Shown: positions 34,937-44,151 of the stretch, piece after piece
Position numbering within the stretch: the first letter of the stretch is position 1
How the letters are laid out: every line of letters begins with the position of its first letter
Source of the DNA: Chitinophaga arvensicola
GTDB taxonomy: Bacteria > Bacteroidota > Bacteroidia > Chitinophagales > Chitinophagaceae
Direction: 5' to 3'
DNA: 64,000 nucleotides
Assembly (NCBI RefSeq): GCF_900110835.1
Contig: NZ_FOJG01000002.1
Coordinates: 3,798,698 to 3,862,697, forward strand
Translations under genes and position numbers: made by a program
The notes under the pieces: generated by a model
Told to the model about the DNA's origin: nothing
The model's input: the letters and a program-made list of their open reading frames with translations, nothing else
Database searches by the model: none

Positions 34937-34992
34937 AGTTGCACAGAGATCGTAACCGGTAGTGTTACCTTTACTATCTCCACACAACTCCG
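34933..34992 (-). terminator. Long inverted repeat after the ppc gene
   Basis: ACGGAGTTG (34933-34941) pairs with CAACTCCGT (34984-34992). Inside are a GAGAT/ATCTC pairing and a small GTAAC/GTTAC hairpin. It lies about 20 bases beyond the ppc stop; the following minus-strand sequence is only moderately T-rich. Confidence 0.45.
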
Positions 34993-35013
34993 TAACCGGG
35001 ATGTATATAATGT

Positions 35014-37593
35014 TTACGCTGAGTTTCGGCCAGCGTTGATAATGCCAAAAGAGCAGCGCATAATGAGCTTTTCGTAGGTTTCCCTTCCCTGCCCGTTGTC
35101 CAGATGTGAATCCAGCTCGCGGATGCGCGTGAGTGCATATTGCTGGGTAGTGAGCAGCGGCAGCACAATTCTTTCCCTCATCTGGATAGACAGCAGGTCG
35201 ATGGGACTGCCAGCCATCAGCTCGGATTCATTGGTGAGCAGGAGCAGGTATTTCTTGGTCAGTTCAAATTCATTGTAGATCATCTGCCATACTTCGCCGT
35301 ATTGCGGATGTTTCGCCAGGTAAGCGGTAAGCGGGAAGTAGCTTTTCTTCATGGCCATTACACAATTATCCAGCAGGGTTCTGAAGAACAAGGAATGTAC
35401 ATACAGCGCCTGTATTTCCTCCCACTTGCCTTGTTTTTCCAGTTGTTGCAGCGCGCTGCCCACACCGTAATAGCCGGGTACGTTCTGTTTCAGCTGGCTC
35501 CAGGCGCCTACGTAAGGTACTGCCCTCAGGTCGTTGAGATTGAGTTTGGCAGAGGCATTACGCTTGCTGGGACGGCTGCCGATATTGGCTTCCGCATAGT
35601 AGCGCAGCGGGCTCGCATGATCCAGGTAAGCCAGGAAATGCGGATGTGTTTTTAATTTATTGTAGGCCGCATAACCTGCATCTGCGAGAGATTGCAGCAG
35701 GTTTTCTTCTGCTTTACTCAGTGTTACTTCGCGGGAAGAGAACAGTTCATTGCTGATACCGGCGTGGATCAGCTGTTCCATATTAAACTGGGCCGCATCC
35801 ACGGTTCCGAAGTTGGAACTGATGGTTTGTCCCTGGATGGTTTGCTGTATTTCTTTATTGGCAATGTTTCTGCCCATGGAAGCGTAGAACTGGTGTGTTT
35901 TTCCGCCGCCACGTGCCGGAGGACCTCCCCTGCCGTCGAAGAACACGACGTTGATACCATACTCCTTGGAGATGGCGGTGAGTTCTTCTTTGGCTTTGTA
36001 GATGCTCCAGTTGGCCATGAGGTAACCGCCATCTTTGGTACCGTCTGAGAAGCCGAGCATAATGGTTTGCTTACACTGGCGGCGGCGCAGGTGTTCGCGG
36101 TAGTCTGCATTTTCATACAGCTGTTTCATCACTTGTCCGGCGTGGCGCAGATCGTCGATGGTTTCAAACAGCGGTACGATATCTACGGTGATCTCTTCTT
36201 TTTTCCAGCCGCTCAGCAGGAACAGGCCGTATACTTCCATAACGTTGAGTACACTGGTGCTGTGACTGATGATATAGCGGTTGCAGCCTTCTTCTCCATT
36301 GGCAGCCTGAATTTCTTTGATGGAGGCGATGGTTTGCAGGGTATCCTGGTGCAATGGATTTTCCAGTGCCAGGGGATCTATGGCGTTATTGATATTGAGT
36401 AGCAGGTTAATCTTTTCTTCATCCTTCAGGGAAGGGTAGTTATCTGGCAGGGCATCCGTTTTTGCAGATACAGCTTCCAGCACAGCTTCGTGAATGGAGC
36501 TATCCTGGCGGATATCGAGGGAAGCGAAAAAGAGACCGAATATTTCCACTTTGCTGATAAGATTATCGACGAGATGTACAAACAGGCCGTTCAGATCAGC
36601 CATGATGGTATTTCGTATATCCGATAACGTATCCAGTATTTCCTGGCGGCTGATATCAGCTTTATGGCCGGGCAGGAAGAGGTTCCGGGATAATTTTGAT
36701 TCGAGGGCGGCCACTACGTTTTCCACACCTTTGAAAGTAAGGCGGCGGCGCAGGTTCCGTACTTCTCGGAAATAGCACTTCATGATGGAGGCGCGCAGTG
36801 CTGCTGCTACTTCCACGGTGGTAGGTGCTTTTACGAAGGGGTTGCCATCGCGGTCGCCGCCGGGCCAGAAGCCCATGCGGATCAGGGAATTATCGCTGCT
36901 GATGGCGCCCGGGAATTGCGCGCGGATAGACGACAGGATACGACCGGCCGCCTGGTAAAATATATTTTCGAGGAACCACACCAGGCTGATCGCTTCATCA
37001 TACGGGGTGGGTTTTTCTTTTTTGAAGAAGGGGGTTTTACCTAGTTGTTGCAGGTACATGTTTACCTGGCTGGTGTTTTCATCGATGAGTGCCTTAGACA
37101 GGTCATTGATGATGCCCAGTACTTCGCCGGGGTAAAACTGGGTGGGATGTGCGGTGAGTACCAGTCGCACGGAAAAATCTTTCAGTTTCTCCTTTAGCTG
37201 ATCCTGTGCCTGTTCCTGGATCACTTCCGACTGCAGGTGACGGAGGGTTCCCGCGCCCTGCAGGTCGCGGATATTGCGGAAGGCGGCATCTTCCAGGGCA
37301 TCGAACAATACTACCTGGCGCTCTGCATATTGTACAAAGCGGAACAGGAGGTCGGTGCGTTGCTTTTCCTCTGTATAGGTGGTATACTGAGAAAAAAAGG
37401 AATCCATAATTTCCTGGGGGCTGTTGCCTTTGGCATATCCTTCTTCGCAGTGGAGCAGGAACAGGGACAAAAAGATCCCGGTCTTTTCCACGCGGTGAAA
37501 AGGCAAAGAGGTGAAAAGGCTATTATACAGCTGAAACTTGGTTCCAACAAGGTTTTTGAACTGTTGCAGCGAATTATTTACCGGCGCTTCCAT
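35014..37593 (-). CDS. ppc: Phosphoenolpyruvate carboxylase
   Basis: An 859-residue protein of the usual PEPC length. It carries the catalytic His motif 'VLTAHPTQF' near residue 150, 'MGFWPGGDRDGNPFVKAPT' for substrate binding, 'MLGFSDGTKDGGYL' and the glycine-rich loop 'FDGRGGPPARGGG'. It makes oxaloacetate from PEP and bicarbonate to feed the TCA cycle. The C-terminal end reads 'GIINAGRNSA', where bacterial PEPC usually has 'AAGLRNTG', so the last residues diverge slightly. It sits upstream of the gnd operon. Confidence 0.96.
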   Translation of the reverse strand: MEAPVNNSLQQFKNLVGTKFQLYNSLFTSLPFHRVEKTGIFLSLFLLHCEEGYAKGNSPQEIMDSFFSQYTTYTEEKQRTDLLFRFVQYAERQVVLFDALEDAAFRNIRDLQGAGTLRHLQSEVIQEQAQDQLKEKLKDFSVRLVLTAHPTQFYPGEVLGIINDLSKALIDENTSQVNMYLQQLGKTPFFKKEKPTPYDEAISLVWFLENIFYQAAGRILSSIRAQFPGAISSDNSLIRMGFWPGGDRDGNPFVKAPTTVEVAAALRASIMKCYFREVRNLRRRLTFKGVENVVAALESKLSRNLFLPGHKADISRQEILDTLSDIRNTIMADLNGLFVHLVDNLISKVEIFGLFFASLDIRQDSSIHEAVLEAVSAKTDALPDNYPSLKDEEKINLLLNINNAIDPLALENPLHQDTLQTIASIKEIQAANGEEGCNRYIISHSTSVLNVMEVYGLFLLSGWKKEEITVDIVPLFETIDDLRHAGQVMKQLYENADYREHLRRRQCKQTIMLGFSDGTKDGGYLMANWSIYKAKEELTAISKEYGINVVFFDGRGGPPARGGGKTHQFYASMGRNIANKEIQQTIQGQTISSNFGTVDAAQFNMEQLIHAGISNELFSSREVTLSKAEENLLQSLADAGYAAYNKLKTHPHFLAYLDHASPLRYYAEANIGSRPSKRNASAKLNLNDLRAVPYVGAWSQLKQNVPGYYGVGSALQQLEKQGKWEEIQALYVHSLFFRTLLDNCVMAMKKSYFPLTAYLAKHPQYGEVWQMIYNEFELTKKYLLLLTNESELMAGSPIDLLSIQMRERIVLPLLTTQQYALTRIRELDSHLDNGQGRETYEKLIMRCSFGIINAGRNSA

Positions 37594-37912
37594 ACTAATT
37601 ATCCGTTTATAGTGCTAAAGAAGAAGAACTAAGCGGCTGTTAAATTAATAATTATTATGTTAATTTTTGGCTTTTTTGATTTTTGTTCGATTTAAAGTGA
37701 TAATGTTTGAATATTATCTAATAAGACGTATTGGCGGTAAATGATAGTCCCGGCCGCTATATGCGGGCCGGGACTGGTATCAGGAATCAGAATGCGCGGG
37801 TAAAAGGGATAACAGACAAGGAGAAAATTTAAACAGATAATAATATAAGATGTCCGTCCATCCCTGCGGGATAGCTTTTTCGGGCTATTGACTCAAGTGT
37901 TAAAGGAATTGT
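37594..37912. other. Intergenic region between ppc and the TonB gene
   Basis: About 320 bases, AT-rich near ppc (probable ppc promoter, no canonical box found) and with one strong hairpin at 37746-37775. No gene seen. Confidence 0.5.
37746..37775 (-). terminator. Hairpin downstream of the TonB gene
   Basis: A perfect 10-bp stem AGTCCCGGCC/GGCCGGGACT. It lies 138 bases beyond the TonB stop. The following T-tract is weak, so its role as a terminator is uncertain. Confidence 0.45.
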
Positions 37913-38752
37913 TTAGTTCTCGGAAAGGGTAAACCTGACAGGCAGGTTAAAAAATACGGCTACAGTCTGACCGTTTTGTTTGCCGGGTTTCCAGTTGGGC
38001 ATTTTGCCCACCACGCGGATGGCTTCTTCTTCGAGGCCGCCACCTTTGGCAGCGCCATTTGTTTTTACCTGGGAGATGGTGCCATCGCGGTTTACAACAA
38101 ACTGAATGAATACGGTTCCCTGTATTCCGTTTTCCTGTGCGAGGTGCGGGTAACGGATATTTTTACCGAGATATTTTGCCAGGGCGGCTTCACCACCGGG
38201 GAATTCGGGCATAATTTCCACGAAGGAGAGCGGGCCGTCTGCATCGGCGGCTTTGTTTTCTACGGTGATGACACCGGATTTACCATTGCCGCTTGAACCA
38301 AGATCTACATCGAGTCCACCTTCCGGGCCATCTACATTATGTACACCGATAATTTTACCTTCCAGCTCAGTGTGTTTGGGCGGCATTTCATCCGGTGGCA
38401 CGTCTTTATCCGTGATCACAGGGTTGGTGAATGCTTTGGTAGCGGCGGCCGGAGGAGGGGCTGCATGTGCAGGTGGTGGTGGAATAACAGGATCTGGATC
38501 CGGTAATTTCACGTTGTCCAATATAATATCCTTTGCTACAAACACCGGCCGGTGTACATTATCAGCGGCCATCAGGGTATTGTTCAGTGCATACCCGCCG
38601 ATCATTACCAGCATAATAGAAGCGGTGCCCATTACTGCGTTGCGAACACGTTTGTCGTAACGACTGCGTAATTCGTAGGCCCCATAATCTTTGTTCCTTC
38701 CATAGAAAAGAATGTCGAGGAAATCATTCCCCGGGATTTTAGCTGAGTCCAT
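37913..38752 (-). CDS. tonB: TonB-family energy transducer
   Basis: A 279-residue protein. One membrane segment ('VMGTASIMLVMIGGYAL', residues ~40-57) anchors it. A Pro/Ala-rich periplasmic linker with 'PDPDPVIPPPPAHAAPPPA' follows, and then a C-terminal TonB domain ('PGGEAALAKYLGKNIRYP', 'GTVFIQFVVNRDGTISQVK', 'MPNWKPGKQNGQTVAVFF'). It would couple ExbBD to TonB-dependent transporters such as the SusC protein in this window. The start 'MDSAKIPGNDFLDILFYGRNKDYGAYELR' is typical of Bacteroidota TonB proteins. No exbB/exbD adjacent. Confidence 0.93.
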   Translation of the reverse strand: MDSAKIPGNDFLDILFYGRNKDYGAYELRSRYDKRVRNAVMGTASIMLVMIGGYALNNTLMAADNVHRPVFVAKDIILDNVKLPDPDPVIPPPPAHAAPPPAAATKAFTNPVITDKDVPPDEMPPKHTELEGKIIGVHNVDGPEGGLDVDLGSSGNGKSGVITVENKAADADGPLSFVEIMPEFPGGEAALAKYLGKNIRYPHLAQENGIQGTVFIQFVVNRDGTISQVKTNGAAKGGGLEEEAIRVVGKMPNWKPGKQNGQTVAVFFNLPVRFTLSEN

Positions 38753-39017
38753 GGTAAATTGTTTTTTTAATTAGATGAAAGAGTAAAATATTTTCCATAA
38801 GGTTTTTGAAAATATTTTTCCGGGAGATGAATAACGGGGAGTGGAGTATTATATATAAACAGTGGAACGGAGCTGCTTAAGAGGATGGTGTAGCACCGCT
38901 TTGCAGCAAAAACAAATACTTATCTGCGGATCAGGAGATATAAACAATACACTAACGTTATCGGGTATACTAAAACATGAATCCAATATTCACTTTTGCC
39001 GGCTTATATTAAAATAG

Positions 39018-39041
39018 AAGTCCCGACACGGGTCGGGACTT
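39018..39041 (-). terminator. Hairpin in the 1.2 kb gap, terminator-like on the minus strand
   Basis: A perfect 10-bp stem AAGTCCCGAC/GTCGGGACTT with a 4-base loop. The minus-strand continuation is CTATTTTAATAT. No intact gene ends here on the minus strand, which fits a decayed gene upstream. Confidence 0.5.
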
Positions 39042-39947
39042 GCTGGCACTGGGGACCATACCTGAAAACAAGTGGTTCCTTCATTTTAATTAGGCTTTCC
39101 GAAAAAAGTATAGGCGTATACGTTACTACGTACATCCTGACCGCTTCCGGAAAATATCTTTAGATTAATAGTTGGTTTTTGGAAGCAGTCTTTTTAATAA
39201 CGCGACCAATAGCTTCAGCTCCCGGGGCAATTGCCGACAAAACCCACCAGTAATGTTTGAGGCAACGCCCCTTTGAACTGAAGTTGATCGTTTAATTTCA
39301 ATGGATAGTAACCCAATTCTATTCCGTTACAGATACACACATAAAGCGTGTATCCATATACGTTATATTATCTTTTATAGCTGTGCAAACCGGTTTGCCG
39401 GAAATTGACATAAGGATTCCACAGTTGATGAATGTTGTCATGTTGAAAGCAATGAGTGAGATCTGGTTTAAGATTTCAGTTGACAAATGCCAGGGGGATG
39501 CGGGGAGGTGAGTTACTGATAAATTTACCACCAATAAATTTGCAGCACACCTTTCCCGCAAGCCTTGCCAGGCATTCTATTTACAGCTTACAGAACGCAA
39601 GATTTTTTATTCAGCAGCGGCTACAATAACAGCCAACCGCCTGAATATAACGGGGACAGGTGATATTTACCACAGAAAATTGCGTGTGGTGACGCATTCC
39701 ACTAGTCAGCGTGTGCCTTTTCATAGTGTATTTTTATTTACACATTTTTATCAAAAATGATGGCAGCAACACCTTGCTGGTGGTCAAAGGATGCCGGAAG
39801 CGTTTGCCTGATGCTTCCCTCTGGTGGCAGACCTTATTAGTCTACTGAATTGGTAGACAAATATACATCGAGTTTTATTAATTCCAAATAATTGTAGCAA
39901 TTTTTTTTAAGAATTTGTTGGCCGTCAGGACGAGTAAGACAAAAGCG

Positions 39948-39955
39948 TATTTTTG
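39948..39955 (+). promoter_or_regulatory. Bacteroidota -7 box (TATTTTTG) before the YitT gene
   Basis: It matches TAnnTTTG; the ATG follows 5 bases later, so the mRNA would be almost leaderless. No TTTG at the usual 19-21 base spacing. Confidence 0.5.
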
Positions 39956-39960
39956 CAGGC

Positions 39961-40791
39961 ATGAAAGAGCATGTGAAAAACATTTTACTCATTGTAGCAG
40001 GTGCACTGATCTTTGCAGTGGGCATCAACTACCTCGCTATCCCCAATAAATTATCAGAAGGCGGGGTGATAGGGATTACCATTGTTACCTATTATTACTG
40101 GGGCTGGTCGCCAGGTGTTACCAACTTCGTCATCAATGCTTTGCTGATCCTCGTGGGTTGGCGGCTGCTCGACAAGAGAGGCATGGTATATACGATCCTG
40201 GGCATCTTTTTCTGCTCTTTATTCCTTTATCTCACAGAAAACACCCTTACCCCTGTTACCACTAACCCTTTACTGGCAGCCGTTTTTGCAGGATTATTGG
40301 TGGGCATTGGCGTTGGCCTGGTGTTCCTGTCGGGCGGTACCACAGGCGGATCGGCCATTGTAGCCCGGTTATGTCAGAAGTATTTTGGGTGGACGCTGGG
40401 AAATGCGATGCTCATTTTCGACATCCTGGTGATCCTGGCCTCTTCTTTTATTATTGGTATAGAAAAAACCATGTATACCTTTATTGCGGTATACATAGGT
40501 GCCAGGGTAGTAGATTACCTGATAGATGGTCTGAATACCAAGCGCGCCATTACCATTATCTCAGAGAAAACAGACGCCATCGCCGCCAGGATCACCGGCG
40601 AGCTAAAACGCGGCGCCACTGTGTTACATGGTCATGGGGCTTATACCGGTGCGGCGAAGGAAGTATTATATGTGGTGATCGGGAAACAGGAAATGATGCG
40701 CCTGAAATCATTGGTGCAGGAAACCGATCCGGAGGCTTTTGTGGTAATACACGAAGTGCATGAAGTACTGGGCAAGGGCTTCTCTATGTAA
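39961..40791 (+). CDS. YitT-family membrane protein (DUF2179)
   Basis: A 276-residue protein with about five N-terminal membrane segments, starting 'ILLIVAGALIFAVGINYLAIP', including 'VGIGVGLVFLSGGTTGGSAIVARL', a conserved YitT region. The C-terminal ~90 residues form the soluble DUF2179 domain ('GARVVDYLIDGLNTKRAITII', 'RGATVLHGHGAYTGAAKEVLY'). Substrate and role are not known for most members; a transporter is suspected. It converges with the GH5-like gene over a hairpin. Confidence 0.92.
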   Translation: MKEHVKNILLIVAGALIFAVGINYLAIPNKLSEGGVIGITIVTYYYWGWSPGVTNFVINALLILVGWRLLDKRGMVYTILGIFFCSLFLYLTENTLTPVTTNPLLAAVFAGLLVGIGVGLVFLSGGTTGGSAIVARLCQKYFGWTLGNAMLIFDILVILASSFIIGIEKTMYTFIAVYIGARVVDYLIDGLNTKRAITIISEKTDAIAARITGELKRGATVLHGHGAYTGAAKEVLYVVIGKQEMMRLKSLVQETDPEAFVVIHEVHEVLGKGFSM

Positions 40792-40796
40792 TTTTA

Positions 40797-40828
40797 CGGT
40801 TCGCTTCCGACCTCGCGGAAGCGAACCG
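40797..40828. terminator. Hairpin between convergent YitT and GH5-like genes
   Basis: A perfect 13-bp stem CGGTTCGCTTCCG/CGGAAGCGAACCG with a 6-base loop. There is no strong T-tract on either side. Confidence 0.6.
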
Positions 40829-40834
40829 CCAACA

Positions 40835-41890
40835 TCATTTTCCGGTTAACCCCCGGATCACTTTCACTTCTTCTTCACTATAAGGCGTTCCATCCGGTCT
40901 GAAAATATCGTGAAACCAGGTAGGTGGCTCACTTCCATCAGGCATCGGCGTACTCCACGCGTACTTGGTATTGGTTTTACCCGCTACCAGGCCCCAGTTA
41001 ATGGCGCCGATATTTTCTTTTTTCAACAGCGGCATAATATTATCAAAACGGCTGCTGCGGGTACGGGCCATATATTCTGTGCAGATCAGGGGTCTCCCCA
41101 AAGGCCTTAACGTATCAATATCCCGTTGATGTTCTTCCGGAGGTGCATAGTTATGATAAGTAATTACATCAGAATGATTTAACTGGAATGTGGAGAGTTC
41201 TTTCAGCTTCCAGTCCCATACACCGGCCGACAATGGCTGTGAAGGATTTACTTCCCGGCCCCAGGCAAAAGCCTTTTCCAGCAGGGGTAAACTCCGGTTG
41301 CCATGACTGGAATTACCTGGTTCATTATAAAGGTCCCACAATAAAATGCGTTTATCGTTGGCAAATGAGCTCATCACATCCTTAAAATATCTTTCCAGGG
41401 TATCGGTCAGTGCCGGGTTTTCGTGAATAGCCAGTCCCGGATCCTGTACCCATCCCGAGTTATGGATGCCCGGTTTGGGTGCGCGTTGTGGGCCTGCCTG
41501 ATAGGTACTGTCCCAGCAGTCGTCAAAAAACACAAACAGGGTCACAATATGATGTTTGTCAGCAATGTCCAGATAAGTACTTATCCTTTTCTTAAACCCG
41601 GCGGCATCTTCTACCCAGGGAACATGATGCAGGTATACCCGCATGGCGTTCATCCCGATACCTTCTGCATAACCCAGTTCCCGGTCGATAGTGGCCGTAT
41701 CAAAAGTAGCCGCCTGCCACATTTCCAGCTGGTTGATGGCTGTACTGGGAATAAAATCGCTTCCCCGCAGCCAGCCTTTGTCTGCATACCAGGTATTGGC
41801 TCTTTCTTTTGACCACAACCCCTTTTCGCGGGACTGGCAGCTCATCAGCCCAAGCAGGGCCACACACCACACGATACATCTGTAACTCAT
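40835..41890 (-). CDS. GH5/cellulase-type glycoside hydrolase lipoprotein
   Basis: A 351-residue protein. From ATG at 41890 it has a lipoprotein signal ending in 'LLGLMSC' (Cys at about residue 18); an upstream in-frame start at 41917 would add 9 residues. The body is a clan GH-A TIM barrel: 'IGMNAMRVYLHHVPW', 'RILLWDLYNEPGN' with the acid/base Glu after Asn, 'DVITYHNYAPPEEH' and 'PLICTEYMAR' with the nucleophile Glu. Such proteins act on beta-linked glycans at the cell surface; substrate unknown. Isolated on the minus strand. Confidence 0.88.
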   Translation of the reverse strand: MSYRCIVWCVALLGLMSCQSREKGLWSKERANTWYADKGWLRGSDFIPSTAINQLEMWQAATFDTATIDRELGYAEGIGMNAMRVYLHHVPWVEDAAGFKKRISTYLDIADKHHIVTLFVFFDDCWDSTYQAGPQRAPKPGIHNSGWVQDPGLAIHENPALTDTLERYFKDVMSSFANDKRILLWDLYNEPGNSSHGNRSLPLLEKAFAWGREVNPSQPLSAGVWDWKLKELSTFQLNHSDVITYHNYAPPEEHQRDIDTLRPLGRPLICTEYMARTRSSRFDNIMPLLKKENIGAINWGLVAGKTNTKYAWSTPMPDGSEPPTWFHDIFRPDGTPYSEEEVKVIRGLTGK

Positions 41891-42074
41891 AACGTAAAAT
41901 TTTAGTGGAATCAACAAAATAAGGATTATACCTGTCTCACGTTAGCCCATATGTCTCAATTTATAATTCCGGCGAGAATTCATATTTGGATTTTGTGAAT
42001 TAGATGTATATATTGTAGGCAGCTCAACGCTCTTTTCATTCCTTACCATCTTATCAACCAATAATTAAAGGGAA

Positions 42075-43196
42075 ATGACTCAAAGCTCTCAACGCTTTTT
42101 GCCGCTGGATGTTTTCCGCGGCCTGACCGTCTGTTTCATGATCATAGTGAACACTGGCGGCACTGGTGGCACTTATTGGCCACTTGACCACGCAGCCTGG
42201 CACGGCTGGACTCCCACCGATATGGTATTTCCCTCTTTTCTCTTCGCTGTTGGTAACGCCATGAGCTTCAGCATGAGAAAGTATGAACAACTGGGAAACT
42301 CAGCAGTACTGGGAAAGATTTTTAAACGTACCCTGATCATTTTTCTCCTGGGATATTTCATGTATTGGTTCCCGTTTGTGCAGGCCACCGATACCGGTTT
42401 TGAATTCAAACCATTTGACCATACCCGTGTGCTCGGCGTATTGCAACGTATTGCGTTGTGCTACTGCATTGCGTCTCTTCTGATTCACTACTGCTCCAAA
42501 AAAGTAGTGTGGGCCATTAGTATTTTATTTCTCCTGGGCTATTGGGCTATCATGTGGTATTGCGGTACACCCGGCGACCAGTATGGTATTAACGGTAATG
42601 CCGGTATCCTGCTCGACAAAATAATCCTGGGCGACAACCATATGTATCATGGTGAAGGCATTGCCTTTGATCCGGAAGGTATTCTCAGTACCATTCCCGC
42701 CGTAGTAAACGTAGTGGCAGGTTATTATACAGGGCTTTTTGTACAGCAGCAGGGCAGAACCAAACCCGGCCTGCTTCGCATGGTAGTCGCCGGTGTAGCT
42801 TTCCTGTTACTCGCGTATGCCTGGAATACAGTTTTCCCGATCAATAAAAAGTTATGGACCAGTTCCTATGTGCTGCTGACCGTAGGGATAGACCTGTTAC
42901 TCTTATCACTGCTGATCTTTGTGATAGATATTCTCGGCTTCACCAAAGGCACCGGATTTTTTACCGTATTCGGAAAAAATCCGCTGTTTCTCTATCTCCT
43001 GTCGGAAGTAATGGCCATCCTGTTTTACTTTATCATGGTGAATGGGGTGAGTCTTTATCAATGGATCAATGATCATATTTTCCAGCCCTTATCGCCAGGG
43101 AAGTTTGGCTCCTTACTATTTTCGCTGGCCTTTATGCTCACCTGCTGGATAGTGGGATACCTGCTGGACCGGAAAAAAATATATGTGCGTGTATAA
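42075..43196 (+). CDS. NagX-like membrane acyltransferase (heparan-alpha-glucosaminide N-acetyltransferase family, DUF5009)
   Basis: A 373-residue polytopic membrane protein with about ten hydrophobic segments. The N-terminus 'RFLPLDVFRGLTVCFMIIVNTGGTGGTYWPLDHAAWHGWTPTD' (shown in part) carries the family's conserved Arg, Asn and His residues, followed by 'MVFPSFLFAVGNAMSFSM'. Relatives transacetylate amino sugars across membranes and often sit with GlcNAc-use genes. It may act on hexosamines released by enzymes such as the GH20 here, which is inference. A strong terminator follows. Confidence 0.88.
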   Translation: MTQSSQRFLPLDVFRGLTVCFMIIVNTGGTGGTYWPLDHAAWHGWTPTDMVFPSFLFAVGNAMSFSMRKYEQLGNSAVLGKIFKRTLIIFLLGYFMYWFPFVQATDTGFEFKPFDHTRVLGVLQRIALCYCIASLLIHYCSKKVVWAISILFLLGYWAIMWYCGTPGDQYGINGNAGILLDKIILGDNHMYHGEGIAFDPEGILSTIPAVVNVVAGYYTGLFVQQQGRTKPGLLRMVVAGVAFLLLAYAWNTVFPINKKLWTSSYVLLTVGIDLLLLSLLIFVIDILGFTKGTGFFTVFGKNPLFLYLLSEVMAILFYFIMVNGVSLYQWINDHIFQPLSPGKFGSLLFSLAFMLTCWIVGYLLDRKKIYVRV

Positions 43197-43210
43197 TCAC
43201 ATTTACCGCA

Positions 43211-43253
43211 AACACAAAAGAGGGAAGGCCGCAAGCCTTCCCTCTTTTGTGTT
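43211..43253 (+). terminator. Rho-independent terminator after the NagX-like gene
   Basis: A perfect 19-bp inverted repeat (43211-43229 with 43235-43253, 5-base loop) with AAAAGAGGG and CCCTCTTTT ends, so it can act on both strands. Confidence 0.9.
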
Positions 43254-43292
43254 GATACATTTTTCGTTAAATTGTACGTAAAACAATTACGA

Positions 43293-44078
43293 ATGGACCT
43301 TTCATTAAAAGGAAAAACGGCGCTTGTGTGCGGCAGCTCACAGGGAATAGGATTGGCTACAGCAGAAGAGCTGGCATTACTGGGTGCTACCTGTATCCTG
43401 TTTGCCAGAAATGAAGACAGGTTAAAAGCGGTGCTGCCCACCCTCTCCACCAGTAGCGGCCAGCAACACCGTTATGCAGTGGCTGATTTTTCGGATCTCG
43501 CGCAGGTAAAGGAAGCAGCAGAAAAGATAGCGGCGCAGGGCACAATACATATCCTGATCAACAATACCGGCGGGCCGGCGGGCGGACCAATCCTGGAAGC
43601 TAACGCAGCGGCATTCACCGCCGCCTTCTCCCAGCATCTGCTCTGCAACCAGGCATTAGCACAACTTTTTGTACCAGGCATGATCAGCGCCGGATTTGGC
43701 AGAATTATCAATATTATTTCTACATCTGTAAAAACACCGATAAAGAACCTGGGCGTATCCAATACCACCCGCTGGGCGGTAGCCGCCTGGTCCAAAACCC
43801 TGGCTACCGAACTGGCACCACATGGTGTTACGGTCAATAATGTATTACCAGGATCTACTTCCACCGCCCGCCTGGAAGGATTGTTTAACAGCAGCGCAGC
43901 CGCCCGCAATGTTTCTACTGAAGTGATAGAAGCTGAGTGGTTGAAAGAAATTCCGATGCAACGTTTTGGAGAAGCGCGTGAAATAGCAGCACTGGCGGCC
44001 TTCCTCGCTTCTCCGGCTGCAGGTTACATTACCGGTACCAGTACCGCCGTAGATGGCGGAAAGACACCGGTGATGTAA
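43293..44078 (+). CDS. Short-chain dehydrogenase/reductase (SDR)
   Basis: A 261-residue classical SDR. ATG at 43293 gives the standard N-terminus; an in-frame TTG at 43272 would add 7 residues. It has the NAD(P) motif G-x3-G-I-G ('LVCGSSQGIGLATAEEL'), 'LINNTGGPAGGP' (NNAG variant) and a C-terminal 'GYITGTSTAVDGG'. The catalytic Tyr-x3-Lys is altered: the segment after 'RIINIISTSVKTPIKNLGVS' reads 'NTTRWAVAAWSKTLATEL', with no Tyr at the usual place, so activity may differ. This pattern is seen in some SDRs related to 3-oxoacyl-ACP reductases. Followed by a bidirectional terminator. Confidence 0.9.
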   Translation: MDLSLKGKTALVCGSSQGIGLATAEELALLGATCILFARNEDRLKAVLPTLSTSSGQQHRYAVADFSDLAQVKEAAEKIAAQGTIHILINNTGGPAGGPILEANAAAFTAAFSQHLLCNQALAQLFVPGMISAGFGRIINIISTSVKTPIKNLGVSNTTRWAVAAWSKTLATELAPHGVTVNNVLPGSTSTARLEGLFNSSAAARNVSTEVIEAEWLKEIPMQRFGEAREIAALAAFLASPAAGYITGTSTAVDGGKTPVM

Positions 44079-44093
44079 GCATGATATTTACAT

Positions 44094-44130
44094 AAAAAGG
44101 ATCAGTAGTCTATGGCTACTGATCCTTTTT
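44094..44130. terminator. Bidirectional terminator between the SDR and lipoprotein genes
   Basis: A perfect 15-bp stem (44094-44108 with 44116-44130), AAAAAGG at one end and CCTTTTT at the other. Confidence 0.9.
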
Positions 44131-44151
44131 CGTTTATAATAATACCTGCAT

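Larger units (their letters stand above)
38753..39960. other. 1.2 kb gap without an intact gene; possible gene remnants
   Basis: The gap lies between the TonB and YitT genes, which diverge. It holds a direct repeat of AAAATATTTTCC near 38790-38820, a strong hairpin at 39018-39041, and an imperfect GGACCA...TGGTTCC pairing at 39053-39080. On the minus strand between about 39420 and 39085, short open stretches in three frames look protein-like and are broken by stops and apparent frameshifts, so a decayed gene is possible. I could not recognise it. The last 60 bases hold the YitT promoter. Confidence 0.45.

Noticed and set aside
39319..39561. An 80-codon minus-strand frame in the 1.2 kb gap
   Set aside because: No signal, domain or credible composition; neighbouring frames look equally protein-like, so at best it is part of a decayed gene.
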